Source of the DNA: Rhodocollybia butyracea
Taxonomy: Eukaryota; Basidiomycota; Agaricomycetes; Agaricales; Omphalotaceae
DNA: 64,000 nt
Assembly: GCA_015501585.1 (NCBI GenBank)
Contig: JADNRY010000198.1
Location: 52,302-116,301 of the forward strand
Direction of reading: 5' to 3'
The position numbers and the translations under genes are program-made. Of the stretch, positions 10,861-22,115 are shown one piece after another. Under the pieces are notes generated by a model. It saw only the letters and a list, made by a program, of their open reading frames with translations. It had not been told where the DNA came from and made no database searches. Positions within the stretch are counted from its first letter, which is position 1. Every line of letters starts with the position of its first letter.

Positions 10861-11878
10861 CCTTATTGCACTGGATCACATGAAACGAGCAGGTACTGAA
10901 TTCGATTCAGGATCATACAAGCCTGATTTTTCAAGCAACACAGAACTACGTGCACCATCGTTCATGAGCGCACCAGGATGTTCATCAAAACCCGACGTCT
11001 CTTCCTCAAACAGTTCAACAGGATTTGATACATGATCATAGATTATTCAATCCTCCAAACCGGGTAAAATATCATCCATGGGAAACAAGTTCAGAACCTC
11101 CATGTTAATCGGTGGTAATCCTTTGTAAACACGAGAATGAGTCCGCAAATGGTTGAACAACGCCTGTATTTTCGGTCTGCGCACTACATAAGGTGTAAGA
11201 CTTCGCAAATCTTCCTTTTTCAACTTCCTAGGACCAATAAAAAACTATAGAAATTAACTCATTCAAATCAGCTGGACTGCGCGGTAAAAATATGTGCATG
11301 GTATGACACGTTCATGGGATGTGCACATGTATTACCGTGAAGTTGCAATGGCTGATCAAGAGCCGATGATCCATACAATCTCGCGACATGTGCTGTGGTG
11401 CGGTAAAGGCTGCATGCCATCTCCTCTACCCAGGTAATATCAGCTAACTCCGGAGGCAATTCACCTCGACACAAGCCATTGTTCAACGCCAGTCGGGGAA
11501 TGCAGTTGTGCTCTAGCGATGAATGGCATAAAGAGCACAAATACAACTCGGTAACATTACTATCTGCTTTTCGTATCCTTCAGGTTCTAACAGTAGGCCA
11601 TCGAGTAACTGGTCAATATAAACAAATCTCCAGAGTGGCGTGTGTGCCAAGACATGGTCATCGGTTATCCGGAGAGGTTCAAGAGAGGGAAGTTCATTCA
11701 ACGCATAGAACATACCACCACGCGGTCGGTCTTTGGACCCACAACAAGCACAAATTTCCAAGGGCTTATACTTGATAGATTCATTAAATGCCTGAATACA
11801 CTCCATCGTAACAGAGTCGGGTATAGGCTGAGGCCATTCCTCTGCAATTTTCTGCGATTTCTCCTCTTCAGCTAATAC
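10861..11878 (-). pseudogene. Helitron 1 N-terminal region, frameshifted
   Basis: Fragments of the Helitron N-terminal region occur in successive frames: a zinc-ribbon-like CACCGSK and LEPLRITDDHVLAHTPLW (11513-11878), then LPPELADITWVEEMACSLYR and QLHGNTCAHPMNV (11268-11546), then PRSPADLNELISIVF and a basic stretch down to MDDILPGLED. There are at least three frame changes (around 11530, 11270 and 11230) and a TGA at 11047-11049. The arrangement cannot be explained by normal introns, so this part is dead. Confidence 0.75.
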
Positions 11879-11883
11879 TCGGT

Positions 11884-12748
11884 CTATACGAGCCTGTCGC
11901 CGTTGTAAAATGTCGGATTTGTTTGAGCAACTGCCAACGAAGGAACATCTTTATGTCTGACATCAAAAATGCGATGGAGAGCGGCAGCAGGACACCCTCT
12001 CTTAACCATTATACCAAAAATGACATCCTCATTTGACGAATGCAGATTAAGACTATCTGGACTGCAATGCTCACTTAAGTACACGTTCAGCAGTGCTACC
12101 AATGACAATGAAATCAGTGTCGCAAATTCCCGCTGAAAACACTTAGCTACACATACTTCAGCAGATTTCGACTTTATTGTCTGCTTCTTTGCTTTTGAAA
12201 AATATACGACAGTTTTACGATCGAGTCGACTCCGTATGTTAAGAGCGAACTTAAATTCGGAGAGCACTGTTTCGTCGATGTCAATAAGTATATCTCGGAT
12301 TTCCTTCATATTCATGGGATTACTCAACTTATGCGGAACACTTGCCATCTCAGGAGGCGGGCACCTTCTCAGCACACAATAAAGATCCCACCCAAAGACA
12401 GCTTGATACGTGTCACAAACCGAATTAAAGGTACCTGCAGCGCAGATATTAGAAACAGAGGCAAGAATCTTCATACATTCTATGAGAACAGCTTCAATGG
12501 CTGCTTTGCGAGTCTCGATAATTCTAGAAGACAAATGAAAATATGGAGATTGCACAAAAAGCTTCGAACTGTACGGTTTTCAACACCTTAGCTCTTGCCT
12601 GATTAGACTCAGCACTTGCCCAGAAAGGGACTGAACAATTAACTTTATCTAGTTCAACAAGAATTGCGTTCATAACTGGGTCAAGGGCTATATTCGCCGT
12701 GAGGGCAAAGCGGAGAACAGGGCAACAAACGTGTCTAACAAATAACAA
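11884..12748 (-). CDS. Unknown coding region upstream of Helitron 1
   Basis: Two minus-strand frames, 11884-12555 and 12524-12748, follow each other on the 5' side of Helitron 1. The longer (223 codons) contains YQAVFGWDLYCVLRRCPPPE and a helical, Lys-rich middle. The shorter ends SAESNQARAKVLKT before a possible GTACAG donor. I could not find an intron that joins them in phase with a good acceptor, so they may be separate remnants. I recognise no family. They may be the 5' part of the Helitron or a captured host gene fragment. Confidence 0.35.
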
Positions 12749-13384
12749 TTGGCTGACTAACGTGGGAACTTATTTCCTTGTTCTAGGTTTTTGTGCTTTT
12801 TGATCCCGATCGTGGGCATTAAGACCCTCCCTTCCCTTCGGTCAGAGTCGGGGATGACATTTCGCTTGAATTTTGGCGTGTCACTGTGAGGATTCAGGAG
12901 AAGTCTCTGAGTCAACTTGTTGGACAAGTGGTCAGAATTGAGAGTTGATAAGTATGCTAGTTCTGTTATGACTTATGGTCTCTCAAGGGCCGAGGCTTCT
13001 TGAGGCACATTACTTGCATCGCAGCATCTGATTATGTCCCTTCAGCTGGTATTCTATTTTCTTCAATTTCCTATAGATGCTTGACACTGATATTGAATCT
13101 GTTAAGATCTATTGTTCTTTGAAAGAGTTTATTCATGTATTTACTCTATAATATACAAGGCAGTTGAAGTTGAAGTCACATCTTTGAGTGTCTCTAGGAA
13201 TCTATTAGTACTTCTCTAACTCTACAAGAGCTTGAGCCTCCAGGATTTTTGGCACTGGTCACAGTGGTTCCTTTCCCGGACCTGATCCTACTAAAAGGGA
13301 CCCCAGACTGCAAACTTCAATGGCCCATAGACTAAGTAGACGTGTTTCTCTCGCACTTCATTTCTCTCCCATTCTGAGTGCAAG

Positions 13385-14475
13385 AGACGGGATATATTCA
13401 ACTCTTGGATCACTGTGACTATTAGTATATCTACAAGAAGTTCTACAAGACTTGTGCAAGTGTTAGTTAGTATGAGTAAAACATGCACTGTGCGCCCATC
13501 CGGAAAAGTAGTGTGTCATCACATGAGAGGTTTAGAGTGCTTGCAAGCCCCACTGCTAGGTTCGAGGACTCGAGCTGACCCGGGTCACAGGTTGCGAACT
13601 TAGAGGCGTTTACTTATTAGTCCTATAGTAGCCGTGACCCGTTGCAGCTCAAGAAGTTATTAGTCAGATTTGTGCATTGCCACCGTTTGGTCCACGCACT
13701 CCATATGGGAAAAAATGTGCATGCACCTTACTTTGTAATCCAATTTGAGTCATGCCCAAATTTATAGCCACTACTGCTGCAATGCTGCAACTTGAATTAT
13801 GATAATTATTTTTGGATAGAATCCATTTTGAAGGAGTTAGAAAGGTATAAACTAGTTTTATTGAATATTCGTCTGTAAGGACGCGTCCAAAACAGATACG
13901 CGTTGTTGTGGCTGTACATAAATGTACGTCATAATTTCTTGAACTGCATTACCCCTGTGGGAACTAGCAGACTCTATATACACACATCTGTATGGATCGT
14001 CAGTGTATAATGAGTCTGCCTAGGGGAGACTACTTACTTATTCCCTCACGCATGCAAAATTGGTCAAGTGACCATTATCATAGCGCTGAGCAGATATTTA
14101 CGCGCTTAGTGCCTGGGTTTCGCTCTGTTACTCAAAGGTGATATGAAGATGATCAGCTCAGCGCACGCGCTGTGTACAAGCGTTCAAACTTCAAAGCATG
14201 TGCCAATCATGTGCTTCGGCGCTTAAGCCCTCCGATGGATCAAATGATCTGGCCTCCTGGTGGCATCTAATACAAATCTAATAGCATCTAATGCACATCT
14301 AGTCAGACTCAAAAGATCAGTACATGCCTTTGGATGACTACAATGCTGATCAAGTACACAAACAGAGTACAATTTTTGATGTAAAGTAGGATGTATGCAA
14401 ACATCAAAGTACGATCTCTGCGCCCGTTTAAATGATGAAAACTGACGTCATAGAGAATATCAGAACATTTGAAAC
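13385..14475. repeat. Dispersed repeat, left copy (with an insertion)
   Basis: Segments such as GGAAAAGTAGTGTGTCAT (about 13502), TTATTCCCTCACGCATGC (14039) and the CATCAAAGTACG block followed by AAACTGACGTCATA (14400-14455) recur in the same order and orientation at 15640-16140. The left copy has about 430 bp between the first two blocks that the right copy lacks. Spacing of about 1.7-2.2 kb and same orientation would fit remnants of long terminal repeats or two copies of one short element. Confidence 0.6.
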
Positions 14476-15639
14476 TGCTGTATGACCTCAGTTTTCATTA
14501 TTTAATGTACTTTGTGATCAAAATAGTATGATTCTACTTACTTGACATACTTTGAGCGCATATTTCTACTGCAAGTGTGTACATGCCAGACCACCTGGTT
14601 CCTGTTCTGTATTTGGGTTTATCTCTTGCTTCTTCATCTTACATTAGTTGCTGTTGCCCCACTACTTGCTTACTTCTATTTCTACCATAGATTATGCATA
14701 ACTGATTATTGACTTCTTCTAATGCTCAACTAACTTCCTCTAACACTTGATTGACTTCCTTTGGGTTCCATTGAGTGCAAATAAATGATATGATCCGACA
14801 GAAGACAAAGTCATGTGCACATACATGAGTGCCCAAGTCGTGTCACACACACAGGAAGCAACTCCCAACCAAATGTTGGCATCACAATTCCAGAGAGACA
14901 TTTTAATCTCTAGAATGCTAACCAGCTGCTATTATAGATAGCAGTATTCCATGGAGGAAACTTCAGAGATGACTTCAATCTGATGCTCTGGATTCATGGG
15001 ATTCATGGCCAGTGCACTTACAGATAGACTGAGCGGTGGTGTGACTGCTTTTGATGCTGTACAGATGCTAGGGATTCACGCCAAATTGACACTGTAACCA
15101 TAACTTGATGCGGCGTATGGTACGTATTAGACGTTGACCAGAGGCCTTAGACTAGAGCACATTTATTTCCTTTGTCAGACGCTATTAAATGAAGTAATAT
15201 TACCATTCCTGGTCAAAGAGTAGCCCATAATGGTTCTCTCTTTGTACCAGGTATGTCAGACAAACATATGGTTACTACACGAGCACCCCATAAAGGCAAC
15301 ATAAAGGAAGAATCTAGCAATTTTGGGTATGTCTCTGGATTCCAAATGGGCGATAAGTGGCCTTAGCCTAGGCCTTTGTGCAGATAGTCTCGAGAAGGTG
15401 TGGATGTCAGATACTTACTCACATCAAGTAGATAACTTTATGATATTATTTTTGTTGATTATGTTTAAATAGCATATGCTAGCAAGTATGGACAGTTACA
15501 GGTACTACAATGGAAGCATCTCTGAATACTTATGCGGCCCATGCCCAGTGTCTAATTGAGCCAAGGAGCCAAATGGAGCGGCGAGCCAACAAGACTAGAT
15601 AGATTCTGAGTCTTGAGTCACAGCATGAGAAGCAGGATA

Positions 15640-16140
15640 TGTAGGAAAGAGTTATTGGACTCTCATGTCACTGTGACTGGAATACTCTATTTCCTAGAAC
15701 CATCTAGAAGTTTTACATGAATGATACCTGTGCAAGTGTTATTTGATAAAGAGTAAAATGCACGCTGCGCACATGTTCGGAAAAGTAGTATGTCATTATG
15801 TGATAGGTTTGGAGCATTTGCAGCAATCCTCCGCTAGCCTTGAGGCCTCGAGGTTTCCAGTTGACCCAGCTTGCGAGGTTATTCCCTCACGCATGCAGAA
15901 TTGGTCAGGTGACCGTTAGTCGACAGTCCCAGGCAAGTCGGCCGACTTTGCTCCGTTGGATCAATCTAAGCCAGTCAAAAAGTTAATGTTATTTAATTGA
16001 TAGTCAATGGTATCTAATGCACTCTTAGTCAAGCTTAACAATGTACAACACCTCAAAGTACGCCAGCAAAGTACTTTTTTGATATGTAGGCAAACATCAA
16101 AGTACGCCCATTTAAATGACGAAAACTGACATCATACTGC
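15640..16140. repeat. Dispersed repeat, right copy
   Basis: This is the shorter partner of the repeat at 13385-14475. Shared blocks include GTGCAAGTGTTA (15731), GGAAAAGTAGTATGTCATTA (about 15779), TTATTCCCTCACGCATGC (about 15881) and GACGAAAACTGACATCAT (about 16117). Divergence is substantial, with many substitutions and small indels, so the duplication is old. Confidence 0.6.
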
Positions 16141-16556
16141 TGAACTATGAATGCAGCGCATAACAATTCGAAGAACAACTCACGTCTAGTTTCATGACAA
16201 TACCTATATGCTCTCCTCATTCTGTGTTTTTTACTTCATCAGCAGCTTCAATGATAGGGCATATGTTGCTGACTTTCCTAGTGAGTGATCTTTGTGGTTT
16301 CCAAAGAGCATAACCACATCTCATTGTACTAGCTCCTACCAGTCTTGAAGAGTATGAACTTTTCTGGAGAACAGCAGCTTCCACTGCAAAAATTGAAAAA
16401 TTTCCTAATTTAGGAATTTTTAAATTGGCCTGGGTCATGACCTAGGTTAGATAGATCATGAGCTTCATTTTACCTGCTAGATTGCTTCACATTAATATAA
16501 TGGGTTTAGGATTGACATACAAATTATTCTATAGTACCTCTACTTCAGTTTCAGTT

Positions 16557-17948
16557 TTATTTTACCACATTTGTCGCCTCTCCTGTTGCTTTTTTAGCTT
16601 CATCGCACCTCTCCTTTTTGGCTGACTTGATTTCCTTGAACTCTGTGCCCAAAATTTGCAGACAGTCAAACAGCCGCTGGTGGTATGCCACTAATTGACA
16701 ATTCAATGGAAGTAAACGACCAATATCTTCAGCTTCCTTCAATGACGCAAAGTTATCCAACACCAGCTGTATCTCCTCATTTGGGAAATAGAACTCCGGC
16801 GGGAACATCATGATTGTAGGAACAAGAGTGGTACGTGGTTTTGGAATTTTACAAGTGAGCGGAAGCTGATCTTGATAACATCTACTACAGAAACATGACC
16901 GTTCCCCTTTGTAGCGTGGCCGGGCTGTGCAGGTAGGACATAGGCATGGGGTATCCTGCTCCAGATTTTGGTACTGGTGGTCAATGTTCTCGATAATGCA
17001 TTTTGCATTGAATACCTCAGCCAGACTGATGTCCATCTCTGCGTCTGTGCTAGATTCCTCCAGCTCAGCAGTTTTCTTGTCCAAAGATTTTGCTTGCTTG
17101 GATAGGGATTGTTCTGCCCATTTAGAAGCCTTTGGTGAGAAGTAAACAATTCCTTGGCAAGCAGGTTTTCTGACATTCGATTCCTGCCAGTTGGGTCTGA
17201 TACGCCCAATCATTTGCAGCATTTCATCTGTATCTGACGGGTCACCGAATATAACCACATCTTCAATGTTGTCTACATCCATGCCAATAGCCAACAAACT
17301 CGTCGCAAACACTACCGAGCACTCTCCAGACCGCATCAAGGCTCATGTATCCTCATTATAATCCTCTGACAGCACATTGTATTCCCCCATCCGGTTCAAA
17401 ACTGTACGTGGGTCACCACCAAGTTCTTTATCCCGGTGGTACATGTATTCATGAATTTGGTTACCAAAATTGATGTATTGGGTGAAGATGATAGTTTCCG
17501 TTTTTCAGTTAGAGCCCAATTGAGTTCTGGAAAGGATCTGCCATTTACAGGTGAGGAGATCTCATGAAAAACAAGTTGGATATTGGGACGCTGATTTGAT
17601 CTGTGAATTAGATGGAATTGTCCCTCTTTCAACCCAAGAAAGCAGCAAACGGTCTTCAAAGCTTGCCCTCCTTGCATAGTAGCCATCAAGGATACCATAA
17701 CCGCATGGTCAGGAAGCCAAGCTTGTACTAGACCAATCTGTCAGAATGGCTGTTGGAAACTCCTACCCCATGAGAGTAGAAGATGTACTTCATCTACTGC
17801 CAGAGTGTATATCCGGTGGTAAAAGGATTTGTTGTTTAGGGCAATTTCGTACCCCTTGGAATGGAGCTGTTCTGGATGACAGAGAGTGTAACATCCTCCT
17901 GTGCACGGGTCCACAGATCCAGGAGGCATTCATTGTGAGCTGATTTTG
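16557..17948 (-). pseudogene. RecQ-type helicase relic (telomere-linked helicase-like)
   Basis: The best preserved part (16557-17339) has RecQ motifs V-VI: VVFATSLLAIGMDVDNIEDV and MLQMIGRIRPNW, followed by a coiled-coil-like segment and a Cys cluster (CLCPTC...CFCSRC) that may bind zinc. Further upstream come LMATMQGGQALKTVCCFLGL (17396-17698) and the DEVH-box in TLAVDEVHLLLSWG (17741-17929). These parts lie in different frames, and the ATP-binding N-terminus is missing where the inverted repeat starts at about 17953. RecQ-like genes of this kind are commonly subtelomeric in fungi; the CCCTAA tract next to it agrees with that. Confidence 0.75.
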
Positions 17949-17952
17949 TCAG

Positions 17953-18041
17953 CTGAGGTTGTAAGTTCCATGCATTAAAACTGGGCATCTGTCCTATGTG
18001 TTTAATGCATAAAAACAGGACATCTTGCCCTACACCCAAAT
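17953..18041 (+). repeat. Left arm of an 89-bp inverted repeat
   Basis: It starts CTGAGGTTGTAAGT and ends CCTACACCCAAAT. The reverse complement is found at 18373-18461 with about four mismatches in 89 positions and no gaps. It abuts the truncated 5' side of the RecQ relic. Confidence 0.92.
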
Positions 18042-18182
18042 ACTATTGAAGTAACTAATGAGGCAGTGATCAGGTGACTGTTGAGTTAGATATTGAAAAG
18101 GCCATATCTTTTGAACAAGGACTTGTGGGAAAAAACTGAGACCCCCCCCCCTTATATTGGGGCCCTCTACCTGATGACACCC

Positions 18183-18357
18183 CAACCCTAACCCTACCAT
18201 ACCCCTAACCAGCTCTGTTTATCTTAACCCTAAGCAGGGGCAAGCCCCTGCACCCCATATATATCCTTAACCCTAACCTAACCTAGCCCCTAAACCTGAC
18301 CCTAACCCTAACCCAGCCCTAACCCAACCCCTAACCCTAACCCCTAACCCTAACCTA
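18183..18357. repeat. Interstitial telomeric repeats (CCCTAA, degenerate)
   Basis: The tract contains many CCCTAA and CCCCTAA units interrupted by variants and one non-telomeric insert (CTGTTTATCTTAACCCTAAG and the following palindromic GCAGGGGCAAGCCCCTGC). All units run in one direction (C-rich on the plus strand). It lies inside the loop of the inverted repeat. TTAGGG is the standard basidiomycete telomere repeat. Confidence 0.9.
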
Positions 18358-18372
18358 GTACTGCCCACTAAC

Positions 18373-18461
18373 ATTTGGGTGTAGGACAAGATGTCCTGTT
18401 TTTATGCATTAAACACATAGGACAGATGCCCAGTTTTAATGCATTATACTTACAACCTCAG
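18373..18461 (-). repeat. Right arm of the 89-bp inverted repeat
   Basis: This is the inverted partner of 17953-18041. Differences are three adjacent bases near the outer end and one near the inner end. The two arms enclose 331 bp with the telomeric tract, so the whole block could fold into a long hairpin. Confidence 0.92.
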
Positions 18462-18677
18462 GTGCTTTTGTTGTCTCCTCATTGATGATTAATATTTTCA
18501 AGGATCGAGAAATATCCACATTCGAGCAAAGTTCCCAGAGCCCACTTCAGAGGTGTACAAAAAGGTCTGTCTTTCCCTTCCATTGGGCTCGTGAACGGAG
18601 CCAGGAGAATGCTCAGACAAGAACGTGAATGTTGCAAATGTTGCTACGCAAGTCAATACACTTCTAGATACCAGTTG

Positions 18678-20780
18678 TTTTTTTTTTTTTTTTTTTTTTT
18701 TGGAGGTATGTGTTTACTAGAAACATAAGTACAGGCAACCGTATACAGAACTGGCCCACTGTACTACATAATTTGTGAAGGGGAATTTCCTAAGAACAAC
18801 CTTCATGGGAAGAGGGAGAATATGGAAACCTCCACTGAGGAAATGCATGAGGAGTCAAGACTCTGCACGCAGCTTTCGCTACAGTGTGGGGCTTCGAGCA
18901 CAGCCAGATTTATGATAGTTCCTGGCCATCCGCATTTATGTCCGTGTGTAGATTTTGCGGTCGATACTGATTTAGAGGCCCAATACCCACTAAAACCTCG
19001 GGTTCTCCAGTCCAATCAACTTGTAGGTCATGTGACCTCTCAATAACTTCATTCCATGTCTGAAGTACAAGCTTCTTGGGCAATGCTTTTTTCTGCCATT
19101 TGGGGACATAGGTCAGTATTTTATCCCTTTGGATTCGTTGATTTAATACTTGGCGTAAGCGGTTGTGTGCCTCATTCTCGGAAATGTCTTCATTGTCTCG
19201 GTCTATAACACACTCACAGCGAAGCTTCCAGATAAGGTGTGCACTTTCTGTGACTAGGATCTTAAAGAGGCGTTTAACTCCTGGCATGGGTTTGCCTTCC
19301 AAGTCCTGGAATTTGAGGGTATTACAACCTAATATTGTACCTATGGAGGGCTCAGGCCATTCCCCATAATTTGGATCTTCTGGCCATATGTCTCTTGCAA
19401 TGGAGCAGTATATGTTCTAGATCTTCAGTTGTACCACAATCAGAGCAGGTGGCTCGATCCTCATAACCTGGTATGTGCTTCCAGTATTTCCCAACTTTAT
19501 GTGCACCATGAAGGGCTGTCCACATGAAGTTCCGGGCTCGCCTTGAGATATCAGGGTCCCGTATTGACTTCCAGATTGTTTCGGGTTGGGGTTTCTTTTT
19601 GAGGATAAACGAAATATCATGCTGGACTTTTGCAATCATGTGTTTGGTTGCAGGCCTGGTCTCTGGCACTTTTTGTTCCTTAATGGCATTGTAAGCAAGG
19701 GACTGGGTCAGGGTGGTGAGCACAACACCTGTTACATCACCTTGCATCGAATGTGATAGCTTGACTTCTCTCCTGTCCATGTTTTCTGTTGCCCTGGTTG
19801 CCAGTTCATTTGCACCATCATAAGCTCTTTGACTTTGGCTGCGCACGGCTTTGCGGAAGATGGTTGGGGCCACTCGTTTACGGAGGTGGCTAAGTATGGC
19901 TTTATATATTGCTGCGTCCTTGACTTTGGTGAAGCCCTCCACATCCCAGTTTGTAAGTCGCTTTGTTATTGATGAGAGTAGTTGCTCATTGGAGGTGTGG
20001 CATCGTAGGGGAACATTTACAGGGGCCTGTATCAGAATGTGTAGGAGTGCTGCAGCTGCAGCTGTGGGTGATGTTTGCTGTTGGTCTGCAGGTAGGGTGA
20101 TAGCAGCATTTCTGGGGTCATTCTCCCCAAACCAGATGCCCCCTCCTCCTTTCGCATCAGCAGTCTTGGGTTGAGTACACTGTCCGGCACAGTAGACATC
20201 TGTTATGTGTTGTGGGTCTGTATTTTCAACTGAGGGTCCATCCGATATGGAACTAGTGCCCCAGTCTCGTTTTGAGAATACTCGGAATCCTTCAGAAAGA
20301 CTGTTGACTACTAGCTTGGTATCAAACAAGATATCTCCTTCCTCCAGGTCAATGTTGTCATAGACATCTTCATCTGGGTCAATTGTGGGGTTCCACTTAT
20401 CATGTAAGTGGCTAAGGCGCTGGGCTACAAACTCAGCACAAGCATGAGGGTTACTACAGTAGTTTCTACGGTCACTTGTGCAGGGCTCACAGGGGCATTG
20501 TTGAAAGGGGAGGTGGTCATCTGCATTGAGGTGTTCCAACATGCGGAGTGCATCCTCAACATATGTCACTCCATGTGTGGAGCGGAGGCATTTGCACCTG
20601 GAGTTATTATTTATTTGTTGTTTGAGCTTGTTGGCACCAATATGATGCCACAATGGCATACAGAGTAGGACTGCCCTAGATGGCTTTAGGGCATTAAATT
20701 CAAGTCCATACTTCTTTGCAACTTTGATCATGTTACACAGTAATGGTCTCAGATTTTTAGTTGATGGTTTCCAGTCCTGT
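18678..20780 (-). mobile_element. 5'-truncated LINE-like retrotransposon, 3' part with poly(A)
   Basis: A T-run of 24 bases at 18678-18701 is the poly(A) tail of a minus-strand insertion. Reading away from it, the coding remains are a C-terminal domain (18910-19390) and an RNase H-like plus zinc-knuckle region (19352-20731). The reverse transcriptase and the 5' part are absent, and the homology fades near 20780. 5' truncation with a 3' poly(A) is typical of LINE insertion by target-primed reverse transcription. No target-site duplication is obvious. Confidence 0.75.
18910..20731 (-). pseudogene. LINE C-terminal coding remnant: RNase H-like and zf-RVT-like
   Basis: In the main frame (19352-20731), a Cys/His-rich region is followed by an RNase H-like domain (AKGGGGIWFGENDPRNAAIT) and a zinc-finger segment (CSDCGTTEDLEHILLHC) of the kind seen at the C-terminus of RT proteins. 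The frame then shifts by one base near 19390-19400 into WPEDPNYGEWPEPSIGTILG and continues to a stop at 18910. Where an active RNase H has Asp-Glu-Asp, I read D, A and N/S (TDVYC, TAAAAAL, HTSNEQL), so the nuclease is probably dead. Confidence 0.7.
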
Positions 20781-21534
20781 TGTTACATATGACATCGATA
20801 AAGAAACAAAGCCACAAAGCAGTTTTGTTGTTCTTGCAATACAAGCCACTGACATTTGTTCTTGTTGTCCGAATTGCAGCCTCAAGGCCTCATCGGCATC
20901 TCCTATTGTATCCGAGGGCAAGTACGAGAATGCAAATAAACACCAAACGTGTTTTTTGGAATAGTTCTAGCGCCACAGAATCGCGTCCGAGAAAATTCTC
21001 AAGTCACTCACAACAAGAGGCGAACACGAAAACATATTCATAACTTGACTCCCCTGTTTTCGACTGAGCTGTTATCGGCTGAGTTGGTCATCAATAATAG
21101 CCGTATGGCTGGCGGCGTGCTGAAATCGGCAAACTCACCAGTCGAGACTGTACTGCAGTACAACTAGAGCGCCATCACGACCAGGGTTTTAGGAACAATA
21201 TGAGCGTAGTCCGGCCATGCACAGGTAATACGATAGTTGTCTCTAACTGGTGGAGTTTATGAACACAAGGCAACGGCCCGTGTTCAGCCTTGACGATGTT
21301 TCCAGGGTGCTGCCACAGCACTACGGAGTCAGATAATTGTTATTAGGCGAAATCCTTGAGACTCTGAAGCAGACATTTCAACGATCATAGGATAGCACGG
21401 ACGGAAAATATCTTTGTTGTTTTGGTACAGACGGAATACACGACAGCGAACGCGAGAAAGTGTGCCAGATCGGACTAGAAAAAACTCAATTATTATAACG
21501 TAGATCAAACACAAAAACTGAGCACGCACTGCAG
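20781..21534. other. Duplicated 3' flank of orphan gene copy A
   Basis: No gene is supported here. The segment from about 20930 (GTTCTAGCGCCACA) to 21500 resembles 23830-24500 and 27480-28050, so it belongs to the repeated unit around the orphan gene family. Confidence 0.55.
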
Positions 21535-22115
21535 CTAACGCTGATCCATTGTAAGAGGGAAGAACCACCGTGGGCTCTGTTGAGCAACGGAATCCCCAAA
21601 TCTTTCCTTTATAACCCGAATAACATCCTCCTCTTCGTCGTCTTCCAGCTCCTGGATACTGATGTGGTGGGAATCGTAGAAAATAATCATGTAGTCATAA
21701 TCATCGCACAAAGGCAGCATACGTCTGATCTTAAAGTTACAATGAACACTTAAGTCAGCCGTGACCGCGTCCATGATAGAGAGCCACAGAAAGTCTTGTC
21801 TTTTTGTTCGTGGGGGTCGCGGGAGTTGGTGCCTCTGGTGATAATCGAGAAAATCCTGTATATCAACTCCAAACCCATAGAATAGATTCTGAGGTTTATT
21901 GTATTCAGGATCCAGCCTCCAGCGTCTCACGTTGAGGCAATATTCTTCAGGAAGGTCCTTTCCCGTCAGACATGCTGGATTAGAGTCTGCAGATTTGGTC
22001 CACTGTGAAGACAGAATTGAGAGAATGAAGGTAGAAGGGATATCAGACTATCAGTCCTTACACTTTTCGTTGGACGCGAGCAGGGCGCGTAGATGTCTTG
22101 GTCAGAGGATATCAT
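21535..22115 (-). CDS. Orphan family copy A, two exons, 173 aa
   Basis: Exon 1 is 22062-22115 and exon 2 is 21535-22002, separated by a 59-nt intron (GTAAGG...TTCACAG). The protein has a short variable N-terminus, a conserved centre (LFYGFGVDIQDFLDYH), a helical domain with IMDAV and NFKIRR, an acidic segment (QELEDDEEEDVIRVIKERFG) and the C-terminus SPRWFFPLT. It is paralogous to copies B (24511-25086) and C (28056-28643). I do not recognise the family. The splice pattern is the same in all three copies, which supports the gene model. No signal peptide or membrane segment is present. Confidence 0.7.

Larger units (their letters stand above)
4292..11878 (-). mobile_element. Helitron 1, decayed, with adjacent unknown gene
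   Basis: On the minus strand the order is Helitron N-terminal region, Rep (HUH) domain, PIF1-like helicase, then the unknown gene 4292-6293. This is the order of autonomous fungal Helitrons, which move by rolling-circle replication. I could not fix the ends: no TC start or hairpin plus CTRR terminus stands out, so the limits given are those of the coding parts and including the accessory gene is an inference. A further minus-strand frame at 11884-12748 may also belong to it. Confidence 0.75.
12749..16556. other. 3.8-kb repeat-derived stretch without supported genes
   Basis: No open frame here shows recognisable motifs or sensible splicing. The stretch contains a diverged direct-repeat pair (listed separately) and many short AT-rich segments. 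The frame 16217-16438 (minus) is short and unsupported. Confidence 0.6.

Noticed and set aside
16217..16438. 73-codon minus-strand frame near the RecQ relic
   Set aside because: It has no RecQ motif and is separated from the relic by stops in all frames.
18480..18677. Coding-like segment on the minus strand (SEHSPGSVHEPNGRERQTFL) between the inverted repeat and the poly(T)
   Set aside because: It is too short and has a stop soon after; the family is not recognised, so I do not annotate it.
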